Of a stretch of 64,000 nt of DNA, positions 28,045-36,084 are shown piece after piece; within the stretch, counting starts at the first letter, position 1; each line of letters starts with the position of its first letter. Source of the stretch: Actinoplanes lobatus (GTDB lineage: Bacteria; Actinomycetota; Actinomycetes; Mycobacteriales; Micromonosporaceae); assembly GCF_014205215.1 (NCBI RefSeq), contig NZ_JACHNC010000001.1, positions 997,001-1,061,000 of the forward strand, written 5' to 3'. Both the position numbers and the translations under genes were made by a program. Under the pieces are notes generated by a model. It saw nothing but the letters and a program-made list of their open reading frames with translations, was not told the origin of the DNA and searched no databases.

Positions 28045-28372
28045 CCCATTCCGGGAAAGAACCGTCCGGGCGCGGTGGATAGTCGTGAACGGCTACCACC
28101 GCGCCCACGTTCATCCCGCCGTAGATGTGTGGGAACTGCCGTCCGTCCGGCTCCGGAGGGACACCGTCCTCCCAGACGACCGGCACGTCGAGCCGCTCCT
28201 CGTCGATCTCCAGCAGCAGCAGATCCGTACGCCCGCGGAAGCGCAGCGTGGCCGGCATGTGCACCCAGTCCGCCGCGGAGCAGTGGATGAAGCCTTCCGC
28301 CCCGTTGTTGGGGATGAAGCCCTCCGTGATGGCCTTGGCCCACGCGTCGCGGGGGCAGAGATGAAAGATCAA
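28034..28372 (-). CDS. DUF952 family protein
   Basis: This 112-residue protein with DUF952 hallmarks starts IFHLCPRDAWAKA and continues with GFIHCSAADWV, LLLLEIDEERL, and FPHIYGGMNVGAVVAV near the end. The fold family is distantly related to ADP-ribosyltransferase-like proteins, and the function is unknown. The TTG start overlaps the recG stop by 4 nt, so it is translationally coupled to recG. It is convergent with the second LPXTG gene. Confidence 0.85.
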   Translation of the reverse strand: MIFHLCPRDAWAKAITEGFIPNNGAEGFIHCSAADWVHMPATLRFRGRTDLLLLEIDEERLDVPVVWEDGVPPEPDGRQFPHIYGGMNVGAVVAVHDYPPRPDGSFPEWVRP

Positions 28373-30543
28373 CCCTTCTCCAGGTACTCGGCGCGGTCCT
28401 CGTCGACCAGCGCGGCGACCGAGGCCGCCAGCGCCGGGTAACGGGACAGGTCGGGGTCGTCGCCGATCAGCGCGGACGCCTCGGCCCGCGCCTCCTTGAT
28501 CAGCTTCTCGTCCCGCAGCAGCGACAACAGCCGCAGATGCGAATGCTTGCCGGACTGCGACGCGCCCAGCACATCACCCTCCCGGCGCTGCTCCAGGTCG
28601 ATCTCGGAAAGCTTGAAGCCGTCCGTCGTGGAGGCCACCGCGTCCAGCCGCTCCCGGGCGGACGAGCCCTCCTCCGCCTCGGTGTGCAGCAGGCAGATGC
28701 CGGGCGCGGCGCCCCGGCCCACCCGGCCACGCAGCTGGTGCAGCTGGGAGACACCGAACCGGTCGGCGTCCAGGATCAGCATCACCGTCGAGTTGGGCAC
28801 GTCCACGCCCACCTCGATGACCGTGGTCGCCACCAGCACGTCCACGTCGCCGGCCGCGAACGAGCGCATCACCGCGTCCTTCTCCTCCGGCGGCATCTTG
28901 CCGTGCAGCATCGCGATCCGCAGACCCTTCAGGTACTCGTCGCGCAGCAGCGGCAGCACCTCGGTCACCGCCAGCGGCGGGCGGCGGGTGGGCTCGTCGT
29001 CCTTCGGTGGCGTCTCCTCGTCCTCGCCGATCCGCGGGCACACCACGTAGGCCTGGTGCCCGGCCCGCACCTCCTCCTTGATCCGCACCCAGGCGCGGTC
29101 CAGGTAGGCCGGTTTCTCCAGAGCCGGGACGACGTGCGAGGCGATCGGCGAACGGCCGCGCGGCAACTGCGACAGGATCGAGGTCTCCAGATCGCCGTAG
29201 ACCGTCATGGCCACCGTCCGCGGAATCGGGGTGGCCGTCATCACCAGCACGTGCGGGGGCCGGGCCGCCTTGGCGCGCAGCGCGTCCCGCTGCTCCACCC
29301 CGAACCGGTGCTGCTCGTCCACCACGATCAGGCCGAGATCCTTGAAGTCGACACCCTCGTACAGCAGCGCGTGCGTGCCCACGACGATGCCGGCACGCCC
29401 GTCCGCCACCTCGGCCAGCGCGGCACGCCGGGCCGCCGCCCCCAGCGACCCGGTCACCAGCGTCAACCGGGTGCCCTCCGGATCACCGTCCAGCTCACCG
29501 GCCCGGCCCAGCGCGCCGAGCTGGGCGCTGATCCCGCGGAAGTGCTGGGTGGCCAGAACCTCGGTCGGCGCGAGCAGGGCCGCCTGCCCGCCCGCGTCCA
29601 CCACCTGGAGCATCGCGCGCACCGACACCAGCGTCTTGCCGGAACCGACCTCACCCTGCAACAGCCGGTGCATCGGATGCGGCCGGGACAGGTCGGCCGC
29701 GATCTCCTCACCCACCTCACGCTGACCTTCGGTCAGCTCATACGGAAGACCGGCGTCGAACCTCGCCAGCAACCCGGCCTCCGCGCGGGGCCGGGCAGTG
29801 CCGGGAGCCGCGGCCGCACGTGCCCGGCGTTGCACAAGCGTCAGCTGTACGGCGAAAGCCTCGTCCCACTTGAGACGGTGCTTCGCCCGGTACAGCGCCT
29901 CCTCGGAGCTCGGCCGGTGAATCTCCCGCAACGCCGTACCGATGCCGGTGAGGTTCCGTTTCGCCCGCACCTCGGCCGGCATCGGGTCGGGCGGCGGCTC
30001 GAACGTGTCCAGCAGGGTCCGCACGCACTTGGCGATCACCCAGGTCGGCACCGCCTGGGCCGCCGGATAGACCGGGATCAGCGCACCCGCGAACTCCTCG
30101 ATCTCGGCGGCCGCGTCGTCCTGCGTGGCATCGGCGCTGAGCAGCTGGTACGCCGGGCCGTTCAGCTGGCGCTTGCCACGGAACTCGGTCACCTTCCCGG
30201 CGAACAGCCCCCACACACCCTTGCGCAGCTCCCGCTCCCGCCACGCCTGGTTGAAGAAAGTGCAGGTCAACGTCGCACCGGAACCGTCACCGATGGTCAC
30301 CTCAAGCATGTTGCCGCGGCGCTGGCGCATCGGCTTCACATTGATCCCCTGCACCTGGGCCAGCAGGGTGACCTGCTCGTCCACCTTCAAGCTGCGCAGG
30401 TCGGTGTGCTCGCCACGCTCGTCGTACCGCCGTGGGAAGTGGTAGATCAGGTCGCCGGCGGTAACCAGCTCCAGATGCTGCTCCAAGGCCTTGGCGGTCT
30501 TCGCACCCAGAACCTTGGTCAGCGGGACGTCCGTGGTGGTCAT
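28369..30543 (-). CDS. recG: ATP-dependent DNA helicase RecG
   Basis: This 724-residue branch-migration helicase rescues stalled forks. It has an N-terminal wedge/OB domain (about 50-170), helicase motif I GEVGSGKTLVSVRAM, motif II VVDEQHRFGVEQR, motif III VMTATPIPRT, and the C-terminal RecG block including QLHQLRGRVGRG and ATTVIEVGVDVPN. The ATG at 30543 overlaps the DAK2 gene stop by 4 nt; an upstream start inside that gene was rejected. The order DAK2-recG is conserved in actinomycetes and firmicutes. Confidence 0.97.
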   Translation of the reverse strand: MTTTDVPLTKVLGAKTAKALEQHLELVTAGDLIYHFPRRYDERGEHTDLRSLKVDEQVTLLAQVQGINVKPMRQRRGNMLEVTIGDGSGATLTCTFFNQAWRERELRKGVWGLFAGKVTEFRGKRQLNGPAYQLLSADATQDDAAAEIEEFAGALIPVYPAAQAVPTWVIAKCVRTLLDTFEPPPDPMPAEVRAKRNLTGIGTALREIHRPSSEEALYRAKHRLKWDEAFAVQLTLVQRRARAAAAPGTARPRAEAGLLARFDAGLPYELTEGQREVGEEIAADLSRPHPMHRLLQGEVGSGKTLVSVRAMLQVVDAGGQAALLAPTEVLATQHFRGISAQLGALGRAGELDGDPEGTRLTLVTGSLGAAARRAALAEVADGRAGIVVGTHALLYEGVDFKDLGLIVVDEQHRFGVEQRDALRAKAARPPHVLVMTATPIPRTVAMTVYGDLETSILSQLPRGRSPIASHVVPALEKPAYLDRAWVRIKEEVRAGHQAYVVCPRIGEDEETPPKDDEPTRRPPLAVTEVLPLLRDEYLKGLRIAMLHGKMPPEEKDAVMRSFAAGDVDVLVATTVIEVGVDVPNSTVMLILDADRFGVSQLHQLRGRVGRGAAPGICLLHTEAEEGSSARERLDAVASTTDGFKLSEIDLEQRREGDVLGASQSGKHSHLRLLSLLRDEKLIKEARAEASALIGDDPDLSRYPALAASVAALVDEDRAEYLEKG

Positions 30544-32651
30544 TCGACTCCTGCCAGCAGGTGGTACCGGGGCTGGCCGCCGGCGTAGCACTGCAACTCG
30601 ATGAACGGCCAGGTCCGGTGCACGTGATCACGCAGATCGGCCTCCAGACCCGGCGGGGCGGCCGCCCCCAGCACCAGGGTGACCAGCTCGCCGCCACCGC
30701 CCAGCATCCGGTCCAGCAGGCGGTGACTCACCTCGGTCAGGTCGCCGCCGATCACATGCACCTCGCCGTCGACCAGACCCAGCAGGTCACCCGCCCGGCA
30801 CGGGCCCGCCACCGTGAGCGCGTCCCGCTGGGCGGTGCAGACCTCGCCGTACCGGCAGGCGCCGGCCGCCTCGGCCATCGCGATCACATCGTCGGCGAAC
30901 GGGCGCTGCTCGTCCCGCACCGCCAGCGCGGCCAGCGCCTGCACCGGCGAACGGGTCGGCACCACACTGACCCGGACACCGGCGGCCTCCGCCTCCCGCG
31001 CGGCCGAGACGGCCACCGCCTGCGTGTTCGCGTCATTGGGCAGCAGCACCACCGAACCGGCGCCGGTCTTGTGCACAGCCGCCAGCAACTCGGCGGTCGA
31101 CGGATTACGGTCCACGACGGTGGCGCCCTCCCCCTCGAAGAGAGCGGTCAGCCCGTCCCCGGCGGCGACCACCACAGCCGCCCGCCGATCAGGGCCCGGG
31201 CGGTGCCCCACCAGCGGCGTCACCCGAATCCGGAACGGCCGGCCCGCCTCGATGCCCGCCTCGATCGCCGGGCCGACATCGGTCACGTGGACGTGCACGT
31301 TCCACGTCGGGGGGTCGCCGTCGCCGGTGCCCACGACGACGAGGGAGTCACCCAGGCCGTCCAGGGTGCCCCGCAGCCGGGTGACGGCCTCCTCGGTGGC
31401 CTCCAGCAGGTACTGCACCTCGAACCCGTAGCCGGCGCACTCGTCCTCGTGGCCCGCCGGATGGCTGAGGCCTGCCCGGCCCTCGCCCGTCCAGACCGCC
31501 TGGCCCTCACCTACCCGGCCCGCCTGCCCCTCGCCCCACCGGGCCGCCTGGCCCTCAACTACCCGGCCCGCCCGGCCCTCGCCCCACTGGGCTGACTGCC
31601 CCTCGCCTACCGGACTCGACTGTTCCTCGCCTACCCGGCCCGCCTGCTCCTCGCCCCACCGGGCCGACTGCCCCTCACCTGCCCGACCCGACTGGCTCTC
31701 GCCTGCCCGACCCGACTGGCCGTCGCCCCGTCGGGCGGCCTGGCCGTCGCCTACCCGGCCTGCCTGGCCCGGGTTTTCCCGGCCCGCCCACCGACTTTGA
31801 TCTTGCCGATCCGCCGGATGGCCGGAAATCGGCAGCACAGTGGTCGCCGCCTGGCCGCCGATCGGGGTGATCGGCGTAGTGCTGACGGCCGGATCGGGGT
31901 CCGCCGGATCGCCGCTTCCAGAGCCGGGCACCGCTGGGCCGCCGGCGACCATCGGGGGCCTGTCGCCGCCGGGCACCACCGGGAGTGTTTCGCCGCCGGG
32001 CACCGCCGGGGGCATTTCGCCCGCCGCGACCACCTCGACCAGGGCGTCGAGCAACAGGCAGAGGCCGCGCCCACCGGCGTCGACGACGCCCGCCCGGGCG
32101 AGCACCGGCAGCTGCTGCGGGGTGCGATCGAGCGCCTCGGCGGCGGCCTGCGCGGCCGCCTGCGCCACCGTGGCCAGGTCGTCGGACCTGGCCCGTCCGG
32201 CGCCCTCGGCCGCGGCGGCCACCACCGACAGCACGGTGCCCTCGACCGGGCGGGCCACCGCCGCGTAGGCGGCGTCCGTCGCCGTCCGCAAGGCGCGGGC
32301 CAGCTCACCGCCGCGCACCGCGACGGCGGCCGCGAAGGCGTCGGCCATGCCGCGAAGGATCTGCGAGACGATGACGCCGGAGTTGCCCCGGGCGCCGAGC
32401 AGGGCGCCCCGTGCCATCCGGCGCATCAGCCGGGCCACCGCGGTCATGCCCTCCGGCCCCGGCTCAGACTCCACCGGACCGGCGACCGCCTCGTGCGCGG
32501 CCGTCAGGGTGAGGACGAGGTTGGTGCCGGTGTCGCCGTCGGGCACCGGGTAGACGTTCAGCTCGTCGATCTCACGCTGATGCGCCCGAAGTGCCTCCAG
32601 CCCACCATTGCACCAGCGGCGTACCGCGGCGGCATCGAGGGTCTCCAGCAC
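30540..32651 (-). CDS. DAK2/FakA-type kinase-domain protein with 8-residue repeats
   Basis: This 703-residue protein is larger than usual for the family (about 530-560). The DAK2 domain (1-215) carries VYPVPDGDTGTNLVLTL and RGALLGARGNSGVIVSQIL, the nucleotide/Mg site of dihydroxyacetone- and fatty-acid-kinase types. A Pro/Gly linker (215-290) and twelve perfectly phased 8-residue repeats (295-390, type GQAGRVGE) separate it from the C-terminal FakA-like domain (403-703). In firmicutes FakA phosphorylates FakB-bound fatty acids; whether this does is unknown. The start is GTG. It is operonic with recG and divergent from rpmB. Confidence 0.85.
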   Translation of the reverse strand: MLETLDAAAVRRWCNGGLEALRAHQREIDELNVYPVPDGDTGTNLVLTLTAAHEAVAGPVESEPGPEGMTAVARLMRRMARGALLGARGNSGVIVSQILRGMADAFAAAVAVRGGELARALRTATDAAYAAVARPVEGTVLSVVAAAAEGAGRARSDDLATVAQAAAQAAAEALDRTPQQLPVLARAGVVDAGGRGLCLLLDALVEVVAAGEMPPAVPGGETLPVVPGGDRPPMVAGGPAVPGSGSGDPADPDPAVSTTPITPIGGQAATTVLPISGHPADRQDQSRWAGRENPGQAGRVGDGQAARRGDGQSGRAGESQSGRAGEGQSARWGEEQAGRVGEEQSSPVGEGQSAQWGEGRAGRVVEGQAARWGEGQAGRVGEGQAVWTGEGRAGLSHPAGHEDECAGYGFEVQYLLEATEEAVTRLRGTLDGLGDSLVVVGTGDGDPPTWNVHVHVTDVGPAIEAGIEAGRPFRIRVTPLVGHRPGPDRRAAVVVAAGDGLTALFEGEGATVVDRNPSTAELLAAVHKTGAGSVVLLPNDANTQAVAVSAAREAEAAGVRVSVVPTRSPVQALAALAVRDEQRPFADDVIAMAEAAGACRYGEVCTAQRDALTVAGPCRAGDLLGLVDGEVHVIGGDLTEVSHRLLDRMLGGGGELVTLVLGAAAPPGLEADLRDHVHRTWPFIELQCYAGGQPRYHLLAGVE
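31482..31769 (-). repeat. 24-bp in-frame minisatellite in the DAK2 gene (twelve units)
   Basis: Exactly 288 bp form twelve 24-bp units encoding [GES]Q[AS]xRxG[ED] octapeptides. Units differ at one to five bases and keep frame, Gly and Gln positions. There are no unique spacers, so it is not a CRISPR array. Confidence 0.92.
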
Positions 32652-32829
32652 GCGAAAATCGTACTTGCGACCTCCGACAATCGCGGGGCACGCACGCTGA
32701 CCGGGGGCGATTGGCTCCCCCGGCCGGGGATCGGGTAACCTTGCCGGGTTGCCTGGGCGATGCTTGCTTACCCTGGGCGCCTCCAGTTTCTGGATCAGGT
32801 CAGTTTCGTATCAAACCCAGGAGTATCCC

Positions 32830-33021
32830 GTGGCTAGCGTGTGCGACGTCTGTGGCAAGGGACCGGGCTTCGGCCACAACGTGTCCCACTCGCACCGGCG
32901 GACCAACCGCCGCTGGAACCCGAACATCCAGTCGGTGCGCACCCCGGCCGGTGGCGGGACCACCAAGAAGCTCAAGGTCTGCACCTCGTGCATCAAGGCC
33001 GGCAAGGTCGTCCGCGCCTGA
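32830..33021 (+). CDS. rpmB: 50S ribosomal protein L28
   Basis: This 63-residue ribosomal protein reads [20 protein letters not shown], then [15 protein letters not shown], and ends [17 protein letters not shown]. Both CxxC pairs are present, the zinc-containing form. The GTG start follows caggagtatccc, a good ribosome site. It is divergent from the DAK2-recG unit and followed by a strong hairpin. Confidence 0.97.
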   Translation: MASVCDVCGKGPGFGHNVSHSHRRTNRRWNPNIQSVRTPAGGGTTKKLKVCTSCIKAGKVVRA

Positions 33022-33040
33022 CCGAGCCTTTCTGGCTGAT

Positions 33041-33077
33041 CGAATAGCCGCTGAACCCCTGGTTCAGCGGCTATTCG
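33041..33077 (+). terminator. Terminator of rpmB
   Basis: A perfect 16-bp stem (cgaatagccgctgaac / gttcagcggctattcg) with a 5-nt loop lies 20 nt after the rpmB stop. It lacks a long T-run, which is common for actinomycete terminators. Confidence 0.8.
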
Positions 33078-33127
33078 CTGTCGTGCCCGCCACACACCGC
33101 ACGATGTACCACTGATCACCGCACGAC

Positions 33128-33267
33128 GTACCGCTGACGCGCCGGCTACCGGCCTCTGACCGCGTGGCCCGCCTCTCGCTCGCCGACCTACACGGCAGTA
33201 CCGCTGACGCGCCGGCTACCGGCCACTGACCGCGTGGCCCGCCTCTCGCTCGCCGACCTACACGGCA
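33128..33267. repeat. 70-bp direct tandem duplication
   Basis: Two adjacent 70-bp copies (33128-33197 and 33198-33267) differ at a single base (t/a at 33155/33225). They lie in the noncoding stretch between rpmB and the AbiEi/DUF559-type gene. The rest of that stretch (33268-33691) shows no convincing gene. Confidence 0.93.
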
Positions 33268-33691
33268 CTGTGGGAGTGGTCCGTCACCGACTCCACCCGG
33301 CTCGCTCAGCTCTCCGGCAGCGGCACCCTCCCCATCAGCAGGCTGCCTCGCGCGGCCGCCGACAGACCGCCGAACCGCCACGGTCGCCTGCTGTCGCCCG
33401 TGCTCCGCCGCTGTGTCGTGTACCTACGGTTCCGCGGGTCGAGCGTCCGGCCGTCGGCACTCCGCGTCGTCCGACGGCGCTGTGGTCGATGACGCCCTTC
33501 CGTCCGGCGGTGCCGCGGTCGACGACGCTCTTTTCGCCTGCCGGGCGCGACGTCCGGTCCGGTCTTCCAAGGGTGGCCCCACGACGCCGCCCGTCCTCAC
33601 TTGACTCGGTTATCCACAGGAAGGCCCGGACGTCCACAGGGACGGTGGAATCCGGTCGTTCGGCACGGCCGGGAACGGCAACATCTCCGCC

Positions 33692-34663
33692 ATGTTCGCC
33701 GAGACCGATCCCCCGCTGCGGGAACTGCTGGAACGACAGGCCGGTGTACTCAGCCGCCCACAAGCGTTGTGCCATCTCTCCGCCCGAGCGGTGGAGCGGC
33801 GTCTCAGTTCGCGACGATGGCAGCGCGTACATCGCGGCGTCTACGTCGCCCACACCGGCCCGGTCGACCGGGAGGCCCGGCGATGGATCGCGGTCCTGAG
33901 CACAGGCGACGGAACGCTGCTCGGCGGCCTGTCGGCACTCGAGACCGTCGGGTTCCGTGGTTTCCTCACCGACCGGATCGATGTGCTGGTTCCGGCCGAG
34001 AAGACACCCAGCGGTCCCCCGTCCGGGGTCGTGGTCCACCGCACCGGCATCCTGCCCGGCTCGGACATCCACCCGATGGGCCGACCGCCGGGAACCCTGC
34101 CGGCCCGGTCACTCGTCGACGCGGCCCAATGGGCGATCTCCGATCAGCGGGCCTGGGCCATCATCGCGGCCGGATTCCAGCAACGCCTGGTCTGCACCGA
34201 TGACATCCGAACCGTTCTCGCCCGGATGCCCCGGGCCAAACGCCGGTCGCTGATCTCCGAGGCGGTCACCTGGTCCTCGGGTGGAGTCCACTCGGCGGCC
34301 GAAGCCGATTTCCTCCGCCTATGCCGCCAGGCCGGACTTCCCGAGCCGCGCCTCCAGCATGCCCGCCGGGACGCACACGGACGGCGAAACTACCTGGACG
34401 CGTATTTCGAGGAACTCAGACTGCACGTCGAGATCGACGGCGGCCACCACATGGACGTCGAGCATTGGTGGGCCGACATGCGCCGTCAGAACGATCTGTG
34501 GATCCCCGGCGACCGCGTCCTCCGCTTCCCGGCTTGGGCGATCCGCCACCGCCCGGCCGAGATAGCAACCCAACTCCGCGCCGCCCTCCAACCCATCCCA
34601 TTCTTGAGCGCTTCACCACCCCTCCCGGTGACAAAAGGTCCAAGATCCAGAAAGGAGGGGTAA
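33692..34663 (+). CDS. AbiEi-like N-terminal / DUF559-like C-terminal protein
   Basis: This 323-residue protein starts with a winged-helix-like region (LLERQAGVLSRPQALCHL, SSRRWQRVHRGVYVAHTG) typical of AbiEi-type antitoxin N domains. It ends with a DUF559/Vsr-like nuclease-fold region with LDAYFEELRLHVEIDGGHH and WIPGDRVLRFPAWAIRH, where the acidic residues and the Glu-x-Asp of a restriction-endonuclease-like core are visible. Such fusions are common and multicopy in actinomycetes, and their role is unknown. No toxin partner is adjacent. Surrounding DNA is rich in repeats. Confidence 0.78.
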   Translation: MFAETDPPLRELLERQAGVLSRPQALCHLSARAVERRLSSRRWQRVHRGVYVAHTGPVDREARRWIAVLSTGDGTLLGGLSALETVGFRGFLTDRIDVLVPAEKTPSGPPSGVVVHRTGILPGSDIHPMGRPPGTLPARSLVDAAQWAISDQRAWAIIAAGFQQRLVCTDDIRTVLARMPRAKRRSLISEAVTWSSGGVHSAAEADFLRLCRQAGLPEPRLQHARRDAHGRRNYLDAYFEELRLHVEIDGGHHMDVEHWWADMRRQNDLWIPGDRVLRFPAWAIRHRPAEIATQLRAALQPIPFLSASPPLPVTKGPRSRKEG

Positions 34664-34690
34664 AGGGACGCCCCCCAACCACCCACTCAT

Positions 34691-34770
34691 CAGACCTTGG
34701 ACGCCCCCTACCGCAAAGAGGCGACAAACCACCAAGATCGCCAATAGCGCAATCGCAAGCCCCACAGCCT
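34691..34770 (+). repeat. Dispersed hairpin element, copy A
   Basis: This is the most diverged of the right-hand copies: ccttggacgcc, ctaccgcaaagaggc, then ccaagatcgccaatagcgc. CTTGG and CCAAG can pair at the two ends. Confidence 0.6.
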
Positions 34771-34773
34771 GCG

Positions 34774-34797
34774 GGATACGGATACGGATACGGATAC
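34774..34797 (+). repeat. Hexanucleotide repeat (ggatac)x4
   Basis: Four perfect ggatac units lie in a noncoding region. They merge into irregular gcgtgcggga/gcggcgtgc and tgcaggagatgc-type repeats up to about 34955. Confidence 0.95.
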
Positions 34798-34955
34798 GGC
34801 GTGCGGGATGCGGCGTGCGGCGTGCGGGATGCGGGATGCGGCGTGCGGCGTGCGGCGTGCGGGATGCGGCGTGCGGCGTGCAGGAGATGCAGCATGCAGG
34901 AGATGCAGCATGCAGGAGATGCGGCATGCAGGAGATGCGGCGGCATGCAGGAGAG
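34798..34955 (+). repeat. Low-complexity tract of gcgtgc/ggatgc and gcaggagatgc units
   Basis: Irregular arrays of gcggcgtgc and gcgggatgc words are followed by about five units of gcatgcaggagat. There is no reading frame with protein-like composition. Confidence 0.85.
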
Positions 34956-34956
34956 C

Positions 34957-35054
34957 GAGGCACCACGCGGCGCAGGACGCCGTTCTTGGACGCCTCCCCA
35001 CCGCAAGAGGTAGCCAATCGCCCAAGATCGCCCACGGCGCATCCGCGAGCCCTG
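34957..35054 (+). repeat. Dispersed hairpin element, copy B
   Basis: It starts gaggcaccacgcggcgcagg and contains ttcttggacgcctccccacc and cccaagatcgcccacggcgc. About the first 87 bases are identical to copy D, 242 bp downstream. The stem CTTGGACG/CGCCCAAG has one mismatch. Confidence 0.8.
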
Positions 35055-35069
35055 CGGCCCTCGGGATGC

Positions 35070-35168
35070 CAGGCGCCACGCGACGCAGGACGCCGTTCCT
35101 GGACGCCTTCCCACCGCAAGAGGTGGCAAAGGGCTCAAGATCGCCAATAGCGCATTCGCAAGCCCAAC
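35070..35168 (+). repeat. Dispersed hairpin element, copy C
   Basis: It contains ttcctggacgccttcccacc and ctcaagatcgccaatagcgc. The inner pairing CCACC/GGTGG is better than in B and D, while the outer stem is weaker. Confidence 0.75.
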
Positions 35169-35198
35169 GGCGCGCAGGAGATGCGGCATGCGGGATGC

Positions 35199-35292
35199 GA
35201 GGCACCACGCGGCGCAGGACGCCGTTCTTGGACGCCTCCCCACCGCAAGAGGTAGCCAATCGCCCAAGATCGCCCACGGCGCATCCGTGAGC
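35199..35292 (+). repeat. Dispersed hairpin element, copy D
   Basis: It is nearly identical to copy B over 90 bases, differing near the 3' end (cgtgagcc versus cgcgagcc). Confidence 0.8.
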
Positions 35293-35295
35293 CGT

Positions 35296-35388
35296 GCTGC
35301 GGCACGGCGCATGGCGCATGGCGCACGGCGCATGGCTTGCGGCGCACGGCGTATGGCTTGCGGTGCATGGCTTGCGGCGCACGGGATG
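35296..35388 (+). repeat. Low-complexity tract of gcgcatgg/gcttgcgg units
   Basis: Imperfect tandem words (cggcgcatgg, cttgcggcgca) lie between hairpin elements D and E. No gene was seen. Confidence 0.85.
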
Positions 35389-35480
35389 CGAGGCACCGCG
35401 CAGCGCGGGACGCCATTCTTGGACGTCTTCCCGCCGCGAGGGGTAGCAAGACGTCCAAGATCGGCTAGGGCGGATTCGTG
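35389..35480 (+). repeat. Dispersed hairpin element, copy E
   Basis: The sequence has drifted from B/D, but the two arms cttggacgtctt and aagacgtccaag form a perfect 12-bp inverted repeat with an 18-nt loop. Changes on both sides preserve pairing relative to the other copies. Confidence 0.8.
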
Positions 35481-35502
35481 CGGCAGGCGGCGTGCGGGAG
35501 GG

Positions 35503-35590
35503 GTGGGCCGTGCGGGAGGCGGGAGGGGTGGGCCGTGCGGGAGGCGGGAGGGGTGGGCCGTGCGGGAGGCGGGAGGGGTGGGCCGCGCGG
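35503..35590 (+). repeat. 25-bp minisatellite
   Basis: Three perfect 25-bp units (gtgggccgtgcgggaggcgg + gaggg) and a partial fourth lie just after the GNAT gene end. There are no spacers. Confidence 0.93.
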
Positions 35591-35605
35591 CGGCGGGGGG
35601 TGGGG

Positions 35606-36064
35606 CTAGAGGGGCTTGGCGTAGGAGAGGACGTCTGGGTAGCCGGCGTAGTAGCCGAAGTCGGGGATGCGCATGTAGCCGGCGGACTCGTACAGGGCGA
35701 TGGCCTCCGGCTGACGGTCGCCGGTCTCCAGGATCATGCGATTGCAGCCGGCCGCCGTGGCGGAGGCCTCCACGGCGGCGAGCATGCGGCGGGCCACACC
35801 GCGGCCGCGGGCGGCGCTGGTGGTGAACATGCGCTTGAGTTCGGCGTCGTCGCCGTGCCGTCGCCAGCCGGCGCTGGCGATCAGCTGGTCGCCTTCGACG
35901 GCGACCAGGAAGTCGCCGTTCGGCGGGGTGAAGTCGGCTGCCGTGATGGGGGTGTCGTCGCCGCTGCCGCCGTACCGTTCGGAGAGGTCTCGCAGGTTTT
36001 CGGCGACGAGTGTCTGGACCGCCGGGTCGCCGAAACCCACGGATTTGATCTTGATGTCCTGCAC
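35606..36064 (-). CDS. GNAT family N-acetyltransferase
   Basis: This 152-residue acetyl-CoA-dependent acyltransferase has the acetyl-CoA loop in ELKRMFTTSAARGRGVARRM (Q/RxxGxG/A type), followed by ILETGDRQPEAIALYESAGY and the usual C-terminal strand. The GTG start (VQDIKIKSVGFG) is inferred from similarity, and the frame runs open upstream through thiL. It lies 20 nt after thiL, so probably is cotranscribed. The substrate is unknown. Confidence 0.87.
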   Translation of the reverse strand: MQDIKIKSVGFGDPAVQTLVAENLRDLSERYGGSGDDTPITAADFTPPNGDFLVAVEGDQLIASAGWRRHGDDAELKRMFTTSAARGRGVARRMLAAVEASATAAGCNRMILETGDRQPEAIALYESAGYMRIPDFGYYAGYPDVLSYAKPL

Positions 36065-36084
36065 GCGGGCAAGACTAATCGAGG

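Noticed and set aside
31482..31769. Possible CRISPR array
   Set aside because: 24-bp units are adjacent with no unique spacers and lie in frame within a protein gene.
35503..35590. Possible CRISPR array
   Set aside because: 25-bp units follow each other directly; there are no spacers and no cas genes.
34691..35605. Insertion sequence remnant
   Set aside because: No transposase fragment, no terminal repeats with target duplication; the region is better described as repeat families.
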